Below are positions 8,925 through 18,380 of a stretch of 64,000 bases of DNA, piece after piece. Under the pieces are notes generated by a model, which had not been told where the DNA came from, did no database searches, and was given only the letters and a program-made list of their open reading frames with translations. This DNA comes from Paenibacillus eucommiae (lineage in GTDB: Bacteria; Bacillota; Bacilli; Paenibacillales; NBRC-103111): NCBI RefSeq assembly GCF_017874215.1, contig NZ_JAGGLB010000043.1, forward strand, positions 1 through 64,000. The letters run 5' to 3'. Numbering within the stretch: the first letter of the stretch is position 1; each line of letters opens with the position of its first letter. The position numbers and the translations under genes are program-made.

Positions 8925-9875
8925 ATGGAAAATGTTCCTGTGAGAACGATGTTACAGCATGCAGAGAAAAAACGCAGGTACATGAATAAAACGGAGCTGC
9001 AGCTGCTGCTGACAGCTTTGCCTTTCTTTTTGCTAGTGCTAGTGTTTACCTATGTGCCCTTATTGGGCTGGTCGATGGCTTTCGTAAATTATATACCGGG
9101 GGTTCCGATAACGGAGAGCCAGTTTGTTGGCTTTAAGTTTTTCAAGATGATATTTGGTTATGGAAGCGACTTGCCAAAGGCGATTCTCAATACGCTGGCT
9201 ATGGGCTTTCTTAATATTCTCGTTTCTCCCTTGCCGATGATTTTGGCGATTTTATTAAATGAAGTGAGACGCTCGAAGATCAAGCGGTTTATTCAAACCT
9301 CAGTCACCTTGCCTAACTTTATTTCGATGATCATCGTGTATTCCGTGTTCTTTTCATTTTTATCGGTGGATGGGGGCGTAATGAACGAATTGCTGCTGAA
9401 GATCGGGATCATCAAGGAGCCACTGAATTTACTCGGCAATTCGAGTGCGACCTGGTACTTTCAAACCTTTGTTGGCGTGTGGAAAACGATTGGTTGGGGC
9501 GCCATTATTTTTCTGGGAGCGATAGCTTCTATCGACACACAGCTTTATGATGCAGCAAGTGTTGATGGAGCGGGAAGATTCCGACAGGCGCTGCATATTA
9601 CAGTACCCGGGTTGATGCCAACTTTCTCGGTGCTGCTGCTGCTGGGAATAGGCAATCTGCTTACGAGTAATTTTGAACAAATTTATGTGTTTCATAACGC
9701 CTTGGTGCACGATAAGATTGAGACTCTCGATTATTACACCTACCGTATTGGTTTGATTAATTTTGATTTTTCCTTATCGACAGCGATTGGCATGTTCAAA
9801 AGCGTGATCAGCTTGATCTTGTTGTTTTCCGTCAATTTGATTATGAAGAAAGTAAACGGCTACTCGATTATTTAA
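8925..9875 (+). CDS. ABC transporter permease, LplB type (carbohydrate uptake)
   Basis: 316 residues with six predicted membrane helices. The binding-protein-dependent transport EAA-like loop is read as DAASVDGAGRFRQALHITVPGLMPT, the region contacting the ATPase. The N-terminal segment LPFFLLVLVFTYVPLLGWSMAF is typical of LplB. An AGAGGTG site precedes ATG at 8925. It forms an operon with the second permease (24-bp gap) and the solute-binding lipoprotein. No ATPase gene is present locally, as is normal for this family, which shares an MsmX-type ATPase encoded elsewhere. Confidence 0.93.
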   Translation: MENVPVRTMLQHAEKKRRYMNKTELQLLLTALPFFLLVLVFTYVPLLGWSMAFVNYIPGVPITESQFVGFKFFKMIFGYGSDLPKAILNTLAMGFLNILVSPLPMILAILLNEVRRSKIKRFIQTSVTLPNFISMIIVYSVFFSFLSVDGGVMNELLLKIGIIKEPLNLLGNSSATWYFQTFVGVWKTIGWGAIIFLGAIASIDTQLYDAASVDGAGRFRQALHITVPGLMPTFSVLLLLGIGNLLTSNFEQIYVFHNALVHDKIETLDYYTYRIGLINFDFSLSTAIGMFKSVISLILLFSVNLIMKKVNGYSII

Positions 9876-9899
9876 GGCGCAGAAAGGAGCCGTAAGCAT

Positions 9900-10790
9900 G
9901 TGAATACATTTAACACAACGGGGTATCGGACGTTTTCCTTTTTCAATTATTTATTTTTGTTTATGTTAATGATCATTAGCGTCTATCCATTTTACTATAT
10001 TTTTATTTATTCAGTCAGTATTCCTACAGAGGCGGCTAGAGGAGGCGTATATTTCTGGCCGAAGGGCTTCACTTTAACGAGTTATGCGCAATTGCTTAAG
10101 GTAGACGGTATCTCGAGTGCTTTCCTTGTATCGGGGGCGAGAGCCGTTATAGGGACGATTCTTACCTTGTTTGGTACTTCGTTATTTGCTTACGTATTGA
10201 AGCACCCTAAATTAAAATTCCGCAAATTGATGTACCGGATGACACTTGCGACGATGTATGTAAGCGGAGGTCTGATTCCGATGTATATCACCGTTAAGGA
10301 GCTGGGACTGAAGGATAACTTTCTGGTCTATATATTGCCCAGCATGATCGTTGCTTTTTATCTGGTTTTGGTGAAAACCTATATGGAGCAGCTGCCTGAC
10401 TCGCTTGAAGAATCGGCAATGATCGATGGCGCGGGGATTTATATGATTTATTGGAAAATTATAATTCCGTTAATTGGGCCTGTTCTGGCTGTTATAGCTA
10501 TTTTCTCTGCGGTAAATCAATGGAATTCATGGCAGGATAATTTCTTCTATGTAACGGATCCAAAGCTGCAAACGCTGCAACTGGTGCTGCTGTCTTACTT
10601 GACGGATCAGACATCCAATATGATGGCGATCAGCAATAATTTGCAAACGAATTTATCGATCAAGGAGATTACTCCGGTTTCCATTCGGATGACGATTACG
10701 ATGATGGCGACACTGCCGGTCATTTTCGTTTATCCGCTTTTCCAGAGGTATTTTATTTCCGGTATTATGGTTGGAGCTGTTAAAGGTTGA
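9900..10790 (+). CDS. ABC transporter permease, YtcP type (carbohydrate uptake)
   Basis: 296 residues with six membrane helices. The EAA-like loop is LEESAMIDGAGIYMIYWKIIIPLIGPV, and the C-terminus is RYFISGIMVGAVKG, characteristic of the second permease of LplB/YtcP systems. The start is GTG at 9900 with AAAGGAG upstream; the preceding gene ends at 9875. It pairs with the upstream permease to form the membrane channel. Confidence 0.93.
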   Translation: MNTFNTTGYRTFSFFNYLFLFMLMIISVYPFYYIFIYSVSIPTEAARGGVYFWPKGFTLTSYAQLLKVDGISSAFLVSGARAVIGTILTLFGTSLFAYVLKHPKLKFRKLMYRMTLATMYVSGGLIPMYITVKELGLKDNFLVYILPSMIVAFYLVLVKTYMEQLPDSLEESAMIDGAGIYMIYWKIIIPLIGPVLAVIAIFSAVNQWNSWQDNFFYVTDPKLQTLQLVLLSYLTDQTSNMMAISNNLQTNLSIKEITPVSIRMTITMMATLPVIFVYPLFQRYFISGIMVGAVKG

Positions 10791-10823
10791 TAAATGTTGA
10801 TAAAAATTATAGGGGGCTATGAC

Positions 10824-12554
10824 GTGAAACGAAGATTTAAGGGGCAGAAAATGTTACTGCTGATGTTGGTTGCTATTATGCTGACGGTTGCAGGATGTGG
10901 TCAAAAAACGGAGGAGCCTGTGAAGGCAACACCAGCGGGAACGGCACAAGGAGAAGGAACGAAGCCGGCTGAGCCGCCAGTAGAGTTAACGATGTCGGCA
11001 CCTCCTTTCTCGCAAAGCTTTCCGCCAGGGTTCCAGGATGACCCGGTTATGAAGGAAATTGAGAAAAAGCTGAATATTAAACTGAACATTATTCCAGCTA
11101 ATGCTGTTGGTGATGTAAGTGCCAAATTTGCAGCCCAACTGGCTAGTGGCGATTTGCCGGACATTGCCAGCATCCCTTCGGCTGAAATGTACAAAAAGAT
11201 TATATCTGCGAAAGCAGCTCTTCCTTTGGATGATTATCTCGAGAAGTATGGACAGCATATTGTAAAAGAGATTCCTCAGAGGGTTGAATACTCCCGTAAG
11301 TTCATGAGCACTGATGTGGATGGGAATAACGATGGCAAGCTGTACATCCTGAACACAGGTGGAGATTCCGCATCTGATCCGCTTGAGGTACAGGCAGCGC
11401 CGAATTTGCGCTACGATTTGTGGAAGAAGCTTGGCTTCCCAAAGCTGGAGACGATGGACGATTATTTGCCGGTATTAAAGCAGATGATGGAGCTTGAGCC
11501 TGTAAATAGTGATGGCAAGAAAAACTATGGTGTTTCCGGATGGTTCGCTGATAGCTGGGGCGACTGGCCGTTTCAAACGGTTTTCGGCATGATGGAAGGG
11601 AAATCTTTCGTCAGAAACTGGGGAGTACTCGATATGGAAAGTAATGAGCTAACGCCTTTGCTGACCGACCCCGACTCTTATTTCTGGAAAGGTATTACAT
11701 GGTTCAATAAGGCATACCGGCTGGGCATTCTGGATCCCGATTCCTTCACCATGAAGTGGGATAATTATTTAGAGAAATTGAATTCCAATCGTAACTTATT
11801 AAGCTGGACAGCGAATGAAGGTGGAACGCAAGCGTTTATCCAAGGCGGCACTCCTGAAAAGGGCTATTTCCAAATGCCGGCTCCTAATAATCTGGATAAA
11901 TATATAGTAAGCTTTGCAGCTCCACTAGGTATGTATTCTTTCATGATTTCCAAGAACACGAAACATCCGGAAAAAGCGGTGGAGCTGCTAGATTTCTTGT
12001 TGTCCTATGAAGGTACGAGATTGATTGTTAATGGAGTCGAGGGTGTACATTGGGATGAGGTTGATGGCAAGCCTGTTTTCAAACAGGAAGTACTGGACGG
12101 GCTTAAGAATGATACTGATTACAGAATCAAGAGCGGCCTTAATAAATATAACAATTTAGCCGGCAGAGGCTATGACATTGTTGATCCCAGATTTAATATT
12201 CCGCTGTATTTCATGTTCCAGCCGCAATATGTCAAAGAAAGAATGTCGGCCGTGCAAAAAGAGGGAGTAGAGCATTTTGGCGTTGAGCTTCCAGGGGATC
12301 TAATTACGAAGACGAAGAAGTATAAATATTTCGATACCTCTGTAGCTGCTAATTACCCTCCTCCTACCGAGGATATCAAATTAATTGAAACAAAACTGGC
12401 GAATTTTATAAAAACAAATCAATATAAAATGATAGCACTAAAGACGGAAGCTGAATTTACAGAGCAGAAAGCCAAATTTATCGCTGAAGTCCAGAAGTTA
12501 GGAGCTGATCAGGTTTATCAGTGGTACAAGGATGAGATAGCGAAAGCAAAGTAA
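10824..12554 (+). CDS. extracellular solute-binding lipoprotein (LipO type)
   Basis: 576 residues. The signal peptide ends in a lipobox (LTVAGC) with the lipidated cysteine near residue 26. The mature protein is a large type-1 extracellular binding protein of the LipO/YtcQ class. It should capture an oligosaccharide outside the membrane and deliver it to the two upstream permeases. I chose GTG at 10824 because AGGGGG lies seven bases upstream; an ATG at 10794 in the same frame would add ten residues with a poorer site. The operon order (permease, permease, binding protein) is standard for this family. Confidence 0.93.
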   Translation: MKRRFKGQKMLLLMLVAIMLTVAGCGQKTEEPVKATPAGTAQGEGTKPAEPPVELTMSAPPFSQSFPPGFQDDPVMKEIEKKLNIKLNIIPANAVGDVSAKFAAQLASGDLPDIASIPSAEMYKKIISAKAALPLDDYLEKYGQHIVKEIPQRVEYSRKFMSTDVDGNNDGKLYILNTGGDSASDPLEVQAAPNLRYDLWKKLGFPKLETMDDYLPVLKQMMELEPVNSDGKKNYGVSGWFADSWGDWPFQTVFGMMEGKSFVRNWGVLDMESNELTPLLTDPDSYFWKGITWFNKAYRLGILDPDSFTMKWDNYLEKLNSNRNLLSWTANEGGTQAFIQGGTPEKGYFQMPAPNNLDKYIVSFAAPLGMYSFMISKNTKHPEKAVELLDFLLSYEGTRLIVNGVEGVHWDEVDGKPVFKQEVLDGLKNDTDYRIKSGLNKYNNLAGRGYDIVDPRFNIPLYFMFQPQYVKERMSAVQKEGVEHFGVELPGDLITKTKKYKYFDTSVAANYPPPTEDIKLIETKLANFIKTNQYKMIALKTEAEFTEQKAKFIAEVQKLGADQVYQWYKDEIAKAK

Positions 12555-12586
12555 ACCATTATAGAGGACTACCGCTTCCAGCAACT

Positions 12587-12632
12587 CCTCATGGCGCTTT
12601 ATGCCAGACAAGCCATAAAGATGCCATGAGGG
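12587..12632 (+). terminator. long hairpin after binding-protein gene
   Basis: Arms CCTCATGGC/GCCATGAGG and CTTTATG/CATAAAG form an almost continuous stem of about 17 bp. There is no U-tract after it, so it may stabilise the mRNA end rather than terminate transcription. It lies 32 bp after the stop. Confidence 0.65.
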
Positions 12633-12760
12633 AAGGGAAGCATGTCATAAAAGAAGCAATAACGAGGGAGGTGAGGAAATAGATTAGGTTAAAAGCGAGG
12701 TGGATATTGAGAAGCGGTTGGACATCAAATGAGAAGTCCGGGTTGTAATTCAATCATTAA

Positions 12761-12774
12761 TGAGAGCGCTTACG
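12761..12774. promoter_or_regulatory. cre-like operator
   Basis: TGAGAGCGCTTACG matches 12 of 14 positions of the catabolite-responsive element consensus TGWAANCGNTNWCA. It lies about 100 bp upstream of the surface glycan-binding protein gene, which suggests CcpA-type carbon control. Confidence 0.55.
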
Positions 12775-12877
12775 CGTTGTTCAATCAATCTAGTAGATGA
12801 GGCCATGCACAGATGTTTTTTTTGCCATGATTGTTATGGGGAATTGTGTTAGTGCTTGCATCGGAATGGGAGCTACA

Positions 12878-15800
12878 ATGAAGAGTTTAAGTGAAAGCTT
12901 TATGAAAAGTATGAAAGGTATGAAAGGTATGGAAAGTATGAAAGCTTTCAAAGTGAAAAATTTTTTAGTGATTACCGTTATGTTCGTTTTAATGGCTTGT
13001 GTGTCAACTTCTGCTGCGTTTGCGGCTGATCCGGAGCCATTAACGATTATATCGAATGGTACAAGCGAATATGTAATCGAGGTTCGCAGCAATGCAACAC
13101 AGGTTGAATTAACAGCCGCCGATGAACTTCAAGATTATTTGGAGCAAGTGAGTGGTGTAACCTTACCTATCGTTCCAGAAAGCGGGACACCGGATAAATC
13201 CTTTTTGATTGGTCCCACTGCCTTTGCTGTGACTAACGGGGTAAATCCGACAGGCGAGGAAGAATGGGCTATAAAAAGAATAGACAACAAGATTATCATA
13301 ACAGGCGGGAGTCAGCGGGGGACGCTATATGGCGTGTATCACTTTCTGGAGGATGTAATTGGAGTAAGATGGTGGAATATTTGGGAAGAATACGTTCCTT
13401 CTGAAAGCGTTATCCAAGTAGATCAGCTCGATCTGGCAGGAGAACCCGCATTTGGTTACCGGGACATGTATATTAATGCATTTGCCTATATTTCCAGTAA
13501 TACTTATATTCTTAATGATCCTACTGTGATGTCAGATATTAAAGAGGCTCATTCGAATTTCTATGTCCGCAACCGTTTGAATGGCCAATTCGGATTTGCT
13601 CCTGCAGAATATGGGGGTACAGTTTCCTTTGGGCCTCCTTATTTTGTGCACACTGCAAGCTGGTACTTTAATCCTGCCGATTATATAGCGACCCATCCGG
13701 AGTATTTTGCAACTGTAGGGGGTGTGCCGGGCGGACAGCTCTGTCTGGAGAATACGGAGCTTCAGAATCTTTTTGCCGAAAAACTGATCGATCATATTGA
13801 GAACTCCTATCTGGTTGCGGATCAGGCGGGACTGCCGAGACCAACGATGTTCGATATCTCGCAAAATGACGCGCATGGTGGTGTATGTGCAGGCTCTACA
13901 AATCAATATGATGATACTACACTGAATTTAATGTTTGTAAACAATATAGCTGATAAAGTGGCATTGGTATATCCCGAAGTAAAAATCGAAACGCTGGCCT
14001 ATATGCACTACATAGATCCTCCTGCAACTGTAGTGCCCCGGGACAATGTAGTGATCAGGTTTGCAGATCTGGACAGGGACAATCTCCACAGCTTAAGTCA
14101 TCCGAATAATAGTCAAACCTTAAGTAAGCTTAATGCGTGGCAGGCCATTTCTAATGAGCTGATGGTATGGCAGTATGGCATTGACTTTCAAGCGAGTGGT
14201 CCCTTGCCTTCTATGTACACTTACAAGGAAGATTTCCAATTGTACAGAAATTTGGGCATGACGGGCATTTTCTTTGAGGATGAATCTCCAATTACCAAAG
14301 ATATGTGGGATATGAAGGTCTGGATGCAGGCGAAGTTGATGGAAAACCCCGACCTGAATCTGGAAGATTTGATGACAGATTTCACGGATGGCTATTATGG
14401 ACCTGCTGGAAGCTATGTGATGGAATATCTGGAAAAAAGCAAAGAACTTGCCGATGAGACTACGCAAAGAAATGATTATTTCACAACAAGAACCGCAGCC
14501 TTTAGCTATTTTACAGCTGATTTTGTAGCATGGGCGCAAGCAAAATTTGATTCGGCAGAACAATTGGTGGAGAATGATCCAGTATTATTGCGTCGTCTGA
14601 ATCATGCCCGCAGCTCTTTGGATCGATTAATTATTTTGAAATACCTGGATTTTGCCAAGGATGCAAGTGAAAATAATATCGATCTGCAGGCTGCAAATGT
14701 CAGTAGAAAGAAATCTGCAATTCGGTTGATTCAAACGTTGAATGATCAGAAAGCATTGAGATTTGAAAGCTCAACTGTATACGCGATGACAGGGAGCTAT
14801 GCTGGCGATGCTGATGCCGAGATTAATTTGTATCAGTCCTATACTACGTTAGAGGATCCCGTGTATAGAGATACGGCGGATGGCGTATTTGAGTTTCATG
14901 CTTCTGACCTCAGACTTTGGATGGCACCCGGATATGGGATGAGTATCGTAAGCGACGTGTATTCCCCAACCCAAAGTGCTGTAAAAGTGACATTTGCCGA
15001 TCTGACTCCCGAACGTCGCGCTATGTTTGAGCCGCTAGGCAGCGGGGCACCGTTCCCGGTAGGCATTTACAATGTGGCGACTGCGGAAACTAGAAATGAT
15101 ACGGGAGTATCACTTGATTTATCTTCCAGTGAATATAAGCTGTACAAGATTTACGATTCCATTCCATTGAATAGCACTGATTTCATCTATATATACCCCG
15201 CCTGGGTGATTCAAAAGGATCTGGATGTAGTCGTTACAGAGCCTGGTCTGTTGTACGATGTTTATGTATCTGTGAGAGCTGAGGGGCCAACCTTTGGCGG
15301 CGCGGGTGCGGACGCTTTGTACCTCGACAAGCTGGTCTTTGTAGTTGATAATGGTGGGGCATTGCCAAGTGAGCTTGCGGGTATTCCGCAGGGCGACATC
15401 CATGAATATGCCTCGGAGAGATTCAATTTGTACACACCATCCGGGGGAGTTAAGCTTGTGAATGATGAGGACTCTTTAACGAAAAGAGCGGCCAGAGTCA
15501 AGCTGGCGGATTTTGCAACTGAGCAGGAGAGGGCACTTCATTATGTAACTGAAAATATACCTATGCCTTTTGGGCTTTATAATCCGCTCACTCAAGGTAA
15601 CAGATTTATTAAGGATATATATCCGGGCGATATTGTGCCTGACGAGTATAAGCTGTATAAAATTGACGATGTAACGTTCACAGTCAATGACTATTTATAT
15701 TTGTTCAGGTCATGGAATGTATCGTTGCCGCTTGAGGCGTCACTTAGAAGCGACCCTAATCAGCATTACGATATTTATGTATCGATGAAGTTTCAAGGTG

Positions 15801-17497
15801 AAGCTTATGGAGGAGATAGCTCCAAGGATGATGCTGTATTCATCGACAGGATTTTTATTGTGAAAACAGATCCCGAAGAGCCTGAAGTCCCGCTGTCGGC
15901 ACCCGGGGAGCTTGCAGGAGTTGGGTCATCCGATTCATCGATTAGCCTGACATGGACAGCACCTGCAAATAACACGAATATTGCAGGTTACAATGTGTAC
16001 CGTAATGATGAGAAAGTGAATATGAACACAGTTACGGGAACGACTTATCAAGATGCTGGCTTGAGTGCGGATACGACTTACAGCTATTATGTGAAGGCGT
16101 ACGATGTGTCTGGAACTGAATCAGCAGCAAGCAATACGATAAGTGTGAAGACCCAAGCAGCAGGTGGAGGTAATGGAGGTACTCCTGAAACTAGGCCTGC
16201 TGCGCCGGTGGAGCTTGCAGGAACTGCGACTTCAGCTTCAGCCATTAGCCTGACATGGACGGCACCTGCAAATAACGCGAATATAACAGGTTACAATGTG
16301 TACCGTAATAATGAGAAAGTGAATATGAATACAGTTACGGGAACGACTTATCAAGATACCGGCTTGAGTGCGGATACGACTTATAACTATTATGTGAAGG
16401 CGTATGACTTGTCAGGAACTGAATCAGAGGCAAGCAGTACAATAAGCGTGAAGACCTTAGTATCACAGAGTTCTGGTGGTAATGTAAATAATGGAAATAA
16501 TGGTGTGTCGAGTGGGGCAGTTCTCCCGAAAGATGGGGAAGCAACCATCCCGTCAGGAGCTGCCGGTAAAGTGAATCTCGGCAAAATGATTACTATATCC
16601 GTTCCAGCCGGGGCAGCCGATACGGAGCTAAAGCTGACCATAAAGGAAGTGCTGGAAACAGCTAAGCTTCTATCTGAGCAGGATGTGCTTCTCAGTCCGA
16701 TATTTGAAGTACTGAAAAACATCAAGGATGATTTTAAAAAGCCGGTTACCCTATCGATCGTATTTAATCCAAAAAGTCTGAAGGACAATCAGACAGCAGC
16801 CATTTTCTACTATGATGAAAGCAAGAAGCTTTGGGTAAAGGTTGGAGGACAGGTACAGGGTGATGTGGTTACAGCGAGTGTGGATCATTTCACAAAGTTT
16901 GCGGTATTTGCCGTAGATAAGCCTAAAGTGATTACTGAAGAAGAAGAGCAGAATAAGACATTTCTGGATATCGCCGGTCATTGGGCGGAAGCCGGTATTC
17001 AGCGGGCGATAGCCGCAGGTATGATCAACGGTTACCTGGACGGATCCTTTAAACCGGATCACGCCGTGACCAGGGCTGAGTTTACCGTTATGCTGGTGAA
17101 CGCGTTGAAAATAGATGTAGAAGCAGAGCCTGTGCATTTTACTGACAAGGATGCAATAGGAGATTGGGCGGAGAGCGCGATCGCTCAGGCAGCGCATGTA
17201 GGCCTCATTCATGGATATGAGGATGGAAGCTTCCGTCCCAATGATCCCATCAACCGTGCACAGATGGCGGTTATTATTGCCAATGCCTTAGGTAACGAGG
17301 TTGCGGCACCAAACGCAGCATCCGGATTTGCTGATGAGAAAGACATTCCGGCTTGGGCAAAAGGTGCAGTCAACACTGTCAATCAGCTTGGAATTATTCA
17401 GGGGCGCAGCGGCAACCAGTTCGTTTCCAATGCTGCTGCCACCAGAGCGGAAGCTATCACGGTACTTTTAAGAATGCTGGATTTGAAAGACAAATAA
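12878..17497 (+). CDS. SLH-anchored surface protein, DUF4838/glucuronidase-like with two FN3 domains
   Basis: 1539 residues from ATG at 12878 (GGGAG upstream); an in-frame upstream ATG would put 27 residues before the signal peptide. The signal peptide ends near residue 49 (STSAAFA). Its N-region is a run of MK-containing repeats (SMKGMKGMES). Residues 50-650 resemble the glucuronidase-type N-domain plus DUF4838 enzymes (GTLYGVYHFLEDVIGVRWW near 150). Two homologous beta domains follow (both with EYKLYKI and YDVYVS/YDIYVS, about 690-1000). Next come two nearly identical FN3 domains (about 1009-1093 and 1110-1194), a ZU5-like beta domain, and three SLH domains (about 1363-1539) that bind secondary cell-wall polymer. 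It should act on, or bind, polysaccharide at the cell surface beside the transporter. Catalysis is not proven by the sequence. Confidence 0.88.
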   Translation: MKSLSESFMKSMKGMKGMESMKAFKVKNFLVITVMFVLMACVSTSAAFAADPEPLTIISNGTSEYVIEVRSNATQVELTAADELQDYLEQVSGVTLPIVPESGTPDKSFLIGPTAFAVTNGVNPTGEEEWAIKRIDNKIIITGGSQRGTLYGVYHFLEDVIGVRWWNIWEEYVPSESVIQVDQLDLAGEPAFGYRDMYINAFAYISSNTYILNDPTVMSDIKEAHSNFYVRNRLNGQFGFAPAEYGGTVSFGPPYFVHTASWYFNPADYIATHPEYFATVGGVPGGQLCLENTELQNLFAEKLIDHIENSYLVADQAGLPRPTMFDISQNDAHGGVCAGSTNQYDDTTLNLMFVNNIADKVALVYPEVKIETLAYMHYIDPPATVVPRDNVVIRFADLDRDNLHSLSHPNNSQTLSKLNAWQAISNELMVWQYGIDFQASGPLPSMYTYKEDFQLYRNLGMTGIFFEDESPITKDMWDMKVWMQAKLMENPDLNLEDLMTDFTDGYYGPAGSYVMEYLEKSKELADETTQRNDYFTTRTAAFSYFTADFVAWAQAKFDSAEQLVENDPVLLRRLNHARSSLDRLIILKYLDFAKDASENNIDLQAANVSRKKSAIRLIQTLNDQKALRFESSTVYAMTGSYAGDADAEINLYQSYTTLEDPVYRDTADGVFEFHASDLRLWMAPGYGMSIVSDVYSPTQSAVKVTFADLTPERRAMFEPLGSGAPFPVGIYNVATAETRNDTGVSLDLSSSEYKLYKIYDSIPLNSTDFIYIYPAWVIQKDLDVVVTEPGLLYDVYVSVRAEGPTFGGAGADALYLDKLVFVVDNGGALPSELAGIPQGDIHEYASERFNLYTPSGGVKLVNDEDSLTKRAARVKLADFATEQERALHYVTENIPMPFGLYNPLTQGNRFIKDIYPGDIVPDEYKLYKIDDVTFTVNDYLYLFRSWNVSLPLEASLRSDPNQHYDIYVSMKFQGEAYGGDSSKDDAVFIDRIFIVKTDPEEPEVPLSAPGELAGVGSSDSSISLTWTAPANNTNIAGYNVYRNDEKVNMNTVTGTTYQDAGLSADTTYSYYVKAYDVSGTESAASNTISVKTQAAGGGNGGTPETRPAAPVELAGTATSASAISLTWTAPANNANITGYNVYRNNEKVNMNTVTGTTYQDTGLSADTTYNYYVKAYDLSGTESEASSTISVKTLVSQSSGGNVNNGNNGVSSGAVLPKDGEATIPSGAAGKVNLGKMITISVPAGAADTELKLTIKEVLETAKLLSEQDVLLSPIFEVLKNIKDDFKKPVTLSIVFNPKSLKDNQTAAIFYYDESKKLWVKVGGQVQGDVVTASVDHFTKFAVFAVDKPKVITEEEEQNKTFLDIAGHWAEAGIQRAIAAGMINGYLDGSFKPDHAVTRAEFTVMLVNALKIDVEAEPVHFTDKDAIGDWAESAIAQAAHVGLIHGYEDGSFRPNDPINRAQMAVIIANALGNEVAAPNAASGFADEKDIPAWAKGAVNTVNQLGIIQGRSGNQFVSNAAATRAEAITVLLRMLDLKDK
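15908..16458 (+). repeat. tandem 303-bp duplication encoding two FN3 domains
   Basis: DNA from 15908 recurs from 16211 with an offset of 303 bp (101 codons). Long stretches are identical, for example around GTTACGGGAACGACTTATCA in both. The two are separated by a Gly-rich linker (AAGGGNGGTPE). The low divergence points to a recent duplication or gene conversion. Confidence 0.85.
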
Positions 17498-17524
17498 TTT
17501 GAATGAGCAAACTATGAGATAAAA

Positions 17525-17567
17525 GAGACGAAGCCTCCATCCATGAATTGGGATGGGGGCTTCGCTC
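17525..17567. terminator. bidirectional terminator between convergent genes
   Basis: Stem 17525-17542 with 17551-17567 (GACGAAGCCTCCATCC with GGATGGGGGCTTCG). It is flanked by T on the plus side and lies between the surface-protein gene and the convergent TetR gene. Confidence 0.8.
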
Positions 17568-17585
17568 TGTTTTGACCCATGTATT

Positions 17586-18197
17586 TCAGTCATTCTCTCC
17601 TAGTCCTAATGAAACAATCGGGCCTTGGCTGACAATACGTGTCATAATCAGACCGATTTCATGAGGTGATTTCTTCATCCCGGTTTCAAACCAATGCAGC
17701 AACACACCTAGGTTTGCGGAAGTCATATAGGCGATCAAATAGTCAAGCGGCACGAGGGAGCTGTCGCCATTTGGCTTCCAGTAGTTTAATTTTTTGAAAA
17801 TTTGAGTCTTCATTAATTCTTTATATTGGTTCATATAGGCTAGGTCGCCCTTGGGTCCGAACATGACTTTAAAGAAATTGCAGTTACGTGCAAACTCTTC
17901 AAATATCGCAACCAACTTCTGATAAGGCTGATCACTGCGGCCGCATTCTATTAACTCCATGATGTCTAACTGTTGAATTAAACTCCGGACTTGCTCGAAT
18001 GCTTCGTCTTTTAATTGCTCCAGCATATCGGCGACATCCCGGTAATGCAGGTAGAACGTTCCGCGGTTAATGTCCGCCCAGTTCGTGATATCGGTTACCG
18101 TGATTCCATCCAATCCCTTCTTCTCCATAAGTTCAATAAGCGCCTTATACAGGCTCTGTTTCGTTCTTGCTTTCCGGCGATCCATTGAATCGGACAT
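17586..18197 (-). CDS. TetR/AcrR family transcriptional regulator
   Basis: 203 residues from ATG at 18197, next to a GTGGTGGGG site; the open frame extends 67 codons further upstream but that part reads as intergenic. The N-terminal HTH (ARTKQSLYKALIELMEKKGLDGITVTDITNWADINRGTFYLHY, residues 8-50, split here only for description) is the TetR DNA-binding domain. The C-terminal half is the helical ligand-binding domain with a NLGVLLHWFETGMKKSP motif common in the regulators of YhgE-type genes. It is divergent from the membrane-protein gene at 18381 and probably represses it. Confidence 0.9.
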   Translation of the reverse strand: MSDSMDRRKARTKQSLYKALIELMEKKGLDGITVTDITNWADINRGTFYLHYRDVADMLEQLKDEAFEQVRSLIQQLDIMELIECGRSDQPYQKLVAIFEEFARNCNFFKVMFGPKGDLAYMNQYKELMKTQIFKKLNYWKPNGDSSLVPLDYLIAYMTSANLGVLLHWFETGMKKSPHEIGLIMTRIVSQGPIVSLGLGEND

Positions 18198-18309
18198 TTC
18201 CCCACCACTTTCGAAAATTATGAAGATAATAAACAGACCAGCCGAAACCTGGTGATTAGTGAACAGATCGGGCATAAGCTGATGATTGTATTTTCCATTG
18301 ATATTATTA

Positions 18310-18330
18310 TAATGAACATTGTGATCATTA
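18310..18330. promoter_or_regulatory. candidate TetR operator
   Basis: TAATGA and TCATTA arms separated by 9 bp, centred in the gap between the TetR gene and the YhgE-like gene. It is short and AT-rich, so only a candidate. Confidence 0.3.
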
Positions 18331-18380
18331 ATCAACATACTGTTTAGTAAAATAATAAAGAACAAGGAGCGGTGAAGATC

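Noticed and set aside
10794..10823. Earlier ATG start for the solute-binding lipoprotein
   Set aside because: No good ribosome site, whereas GTG at 10824 has AGGGGG at proper spacing and gives a normal signal peptide.
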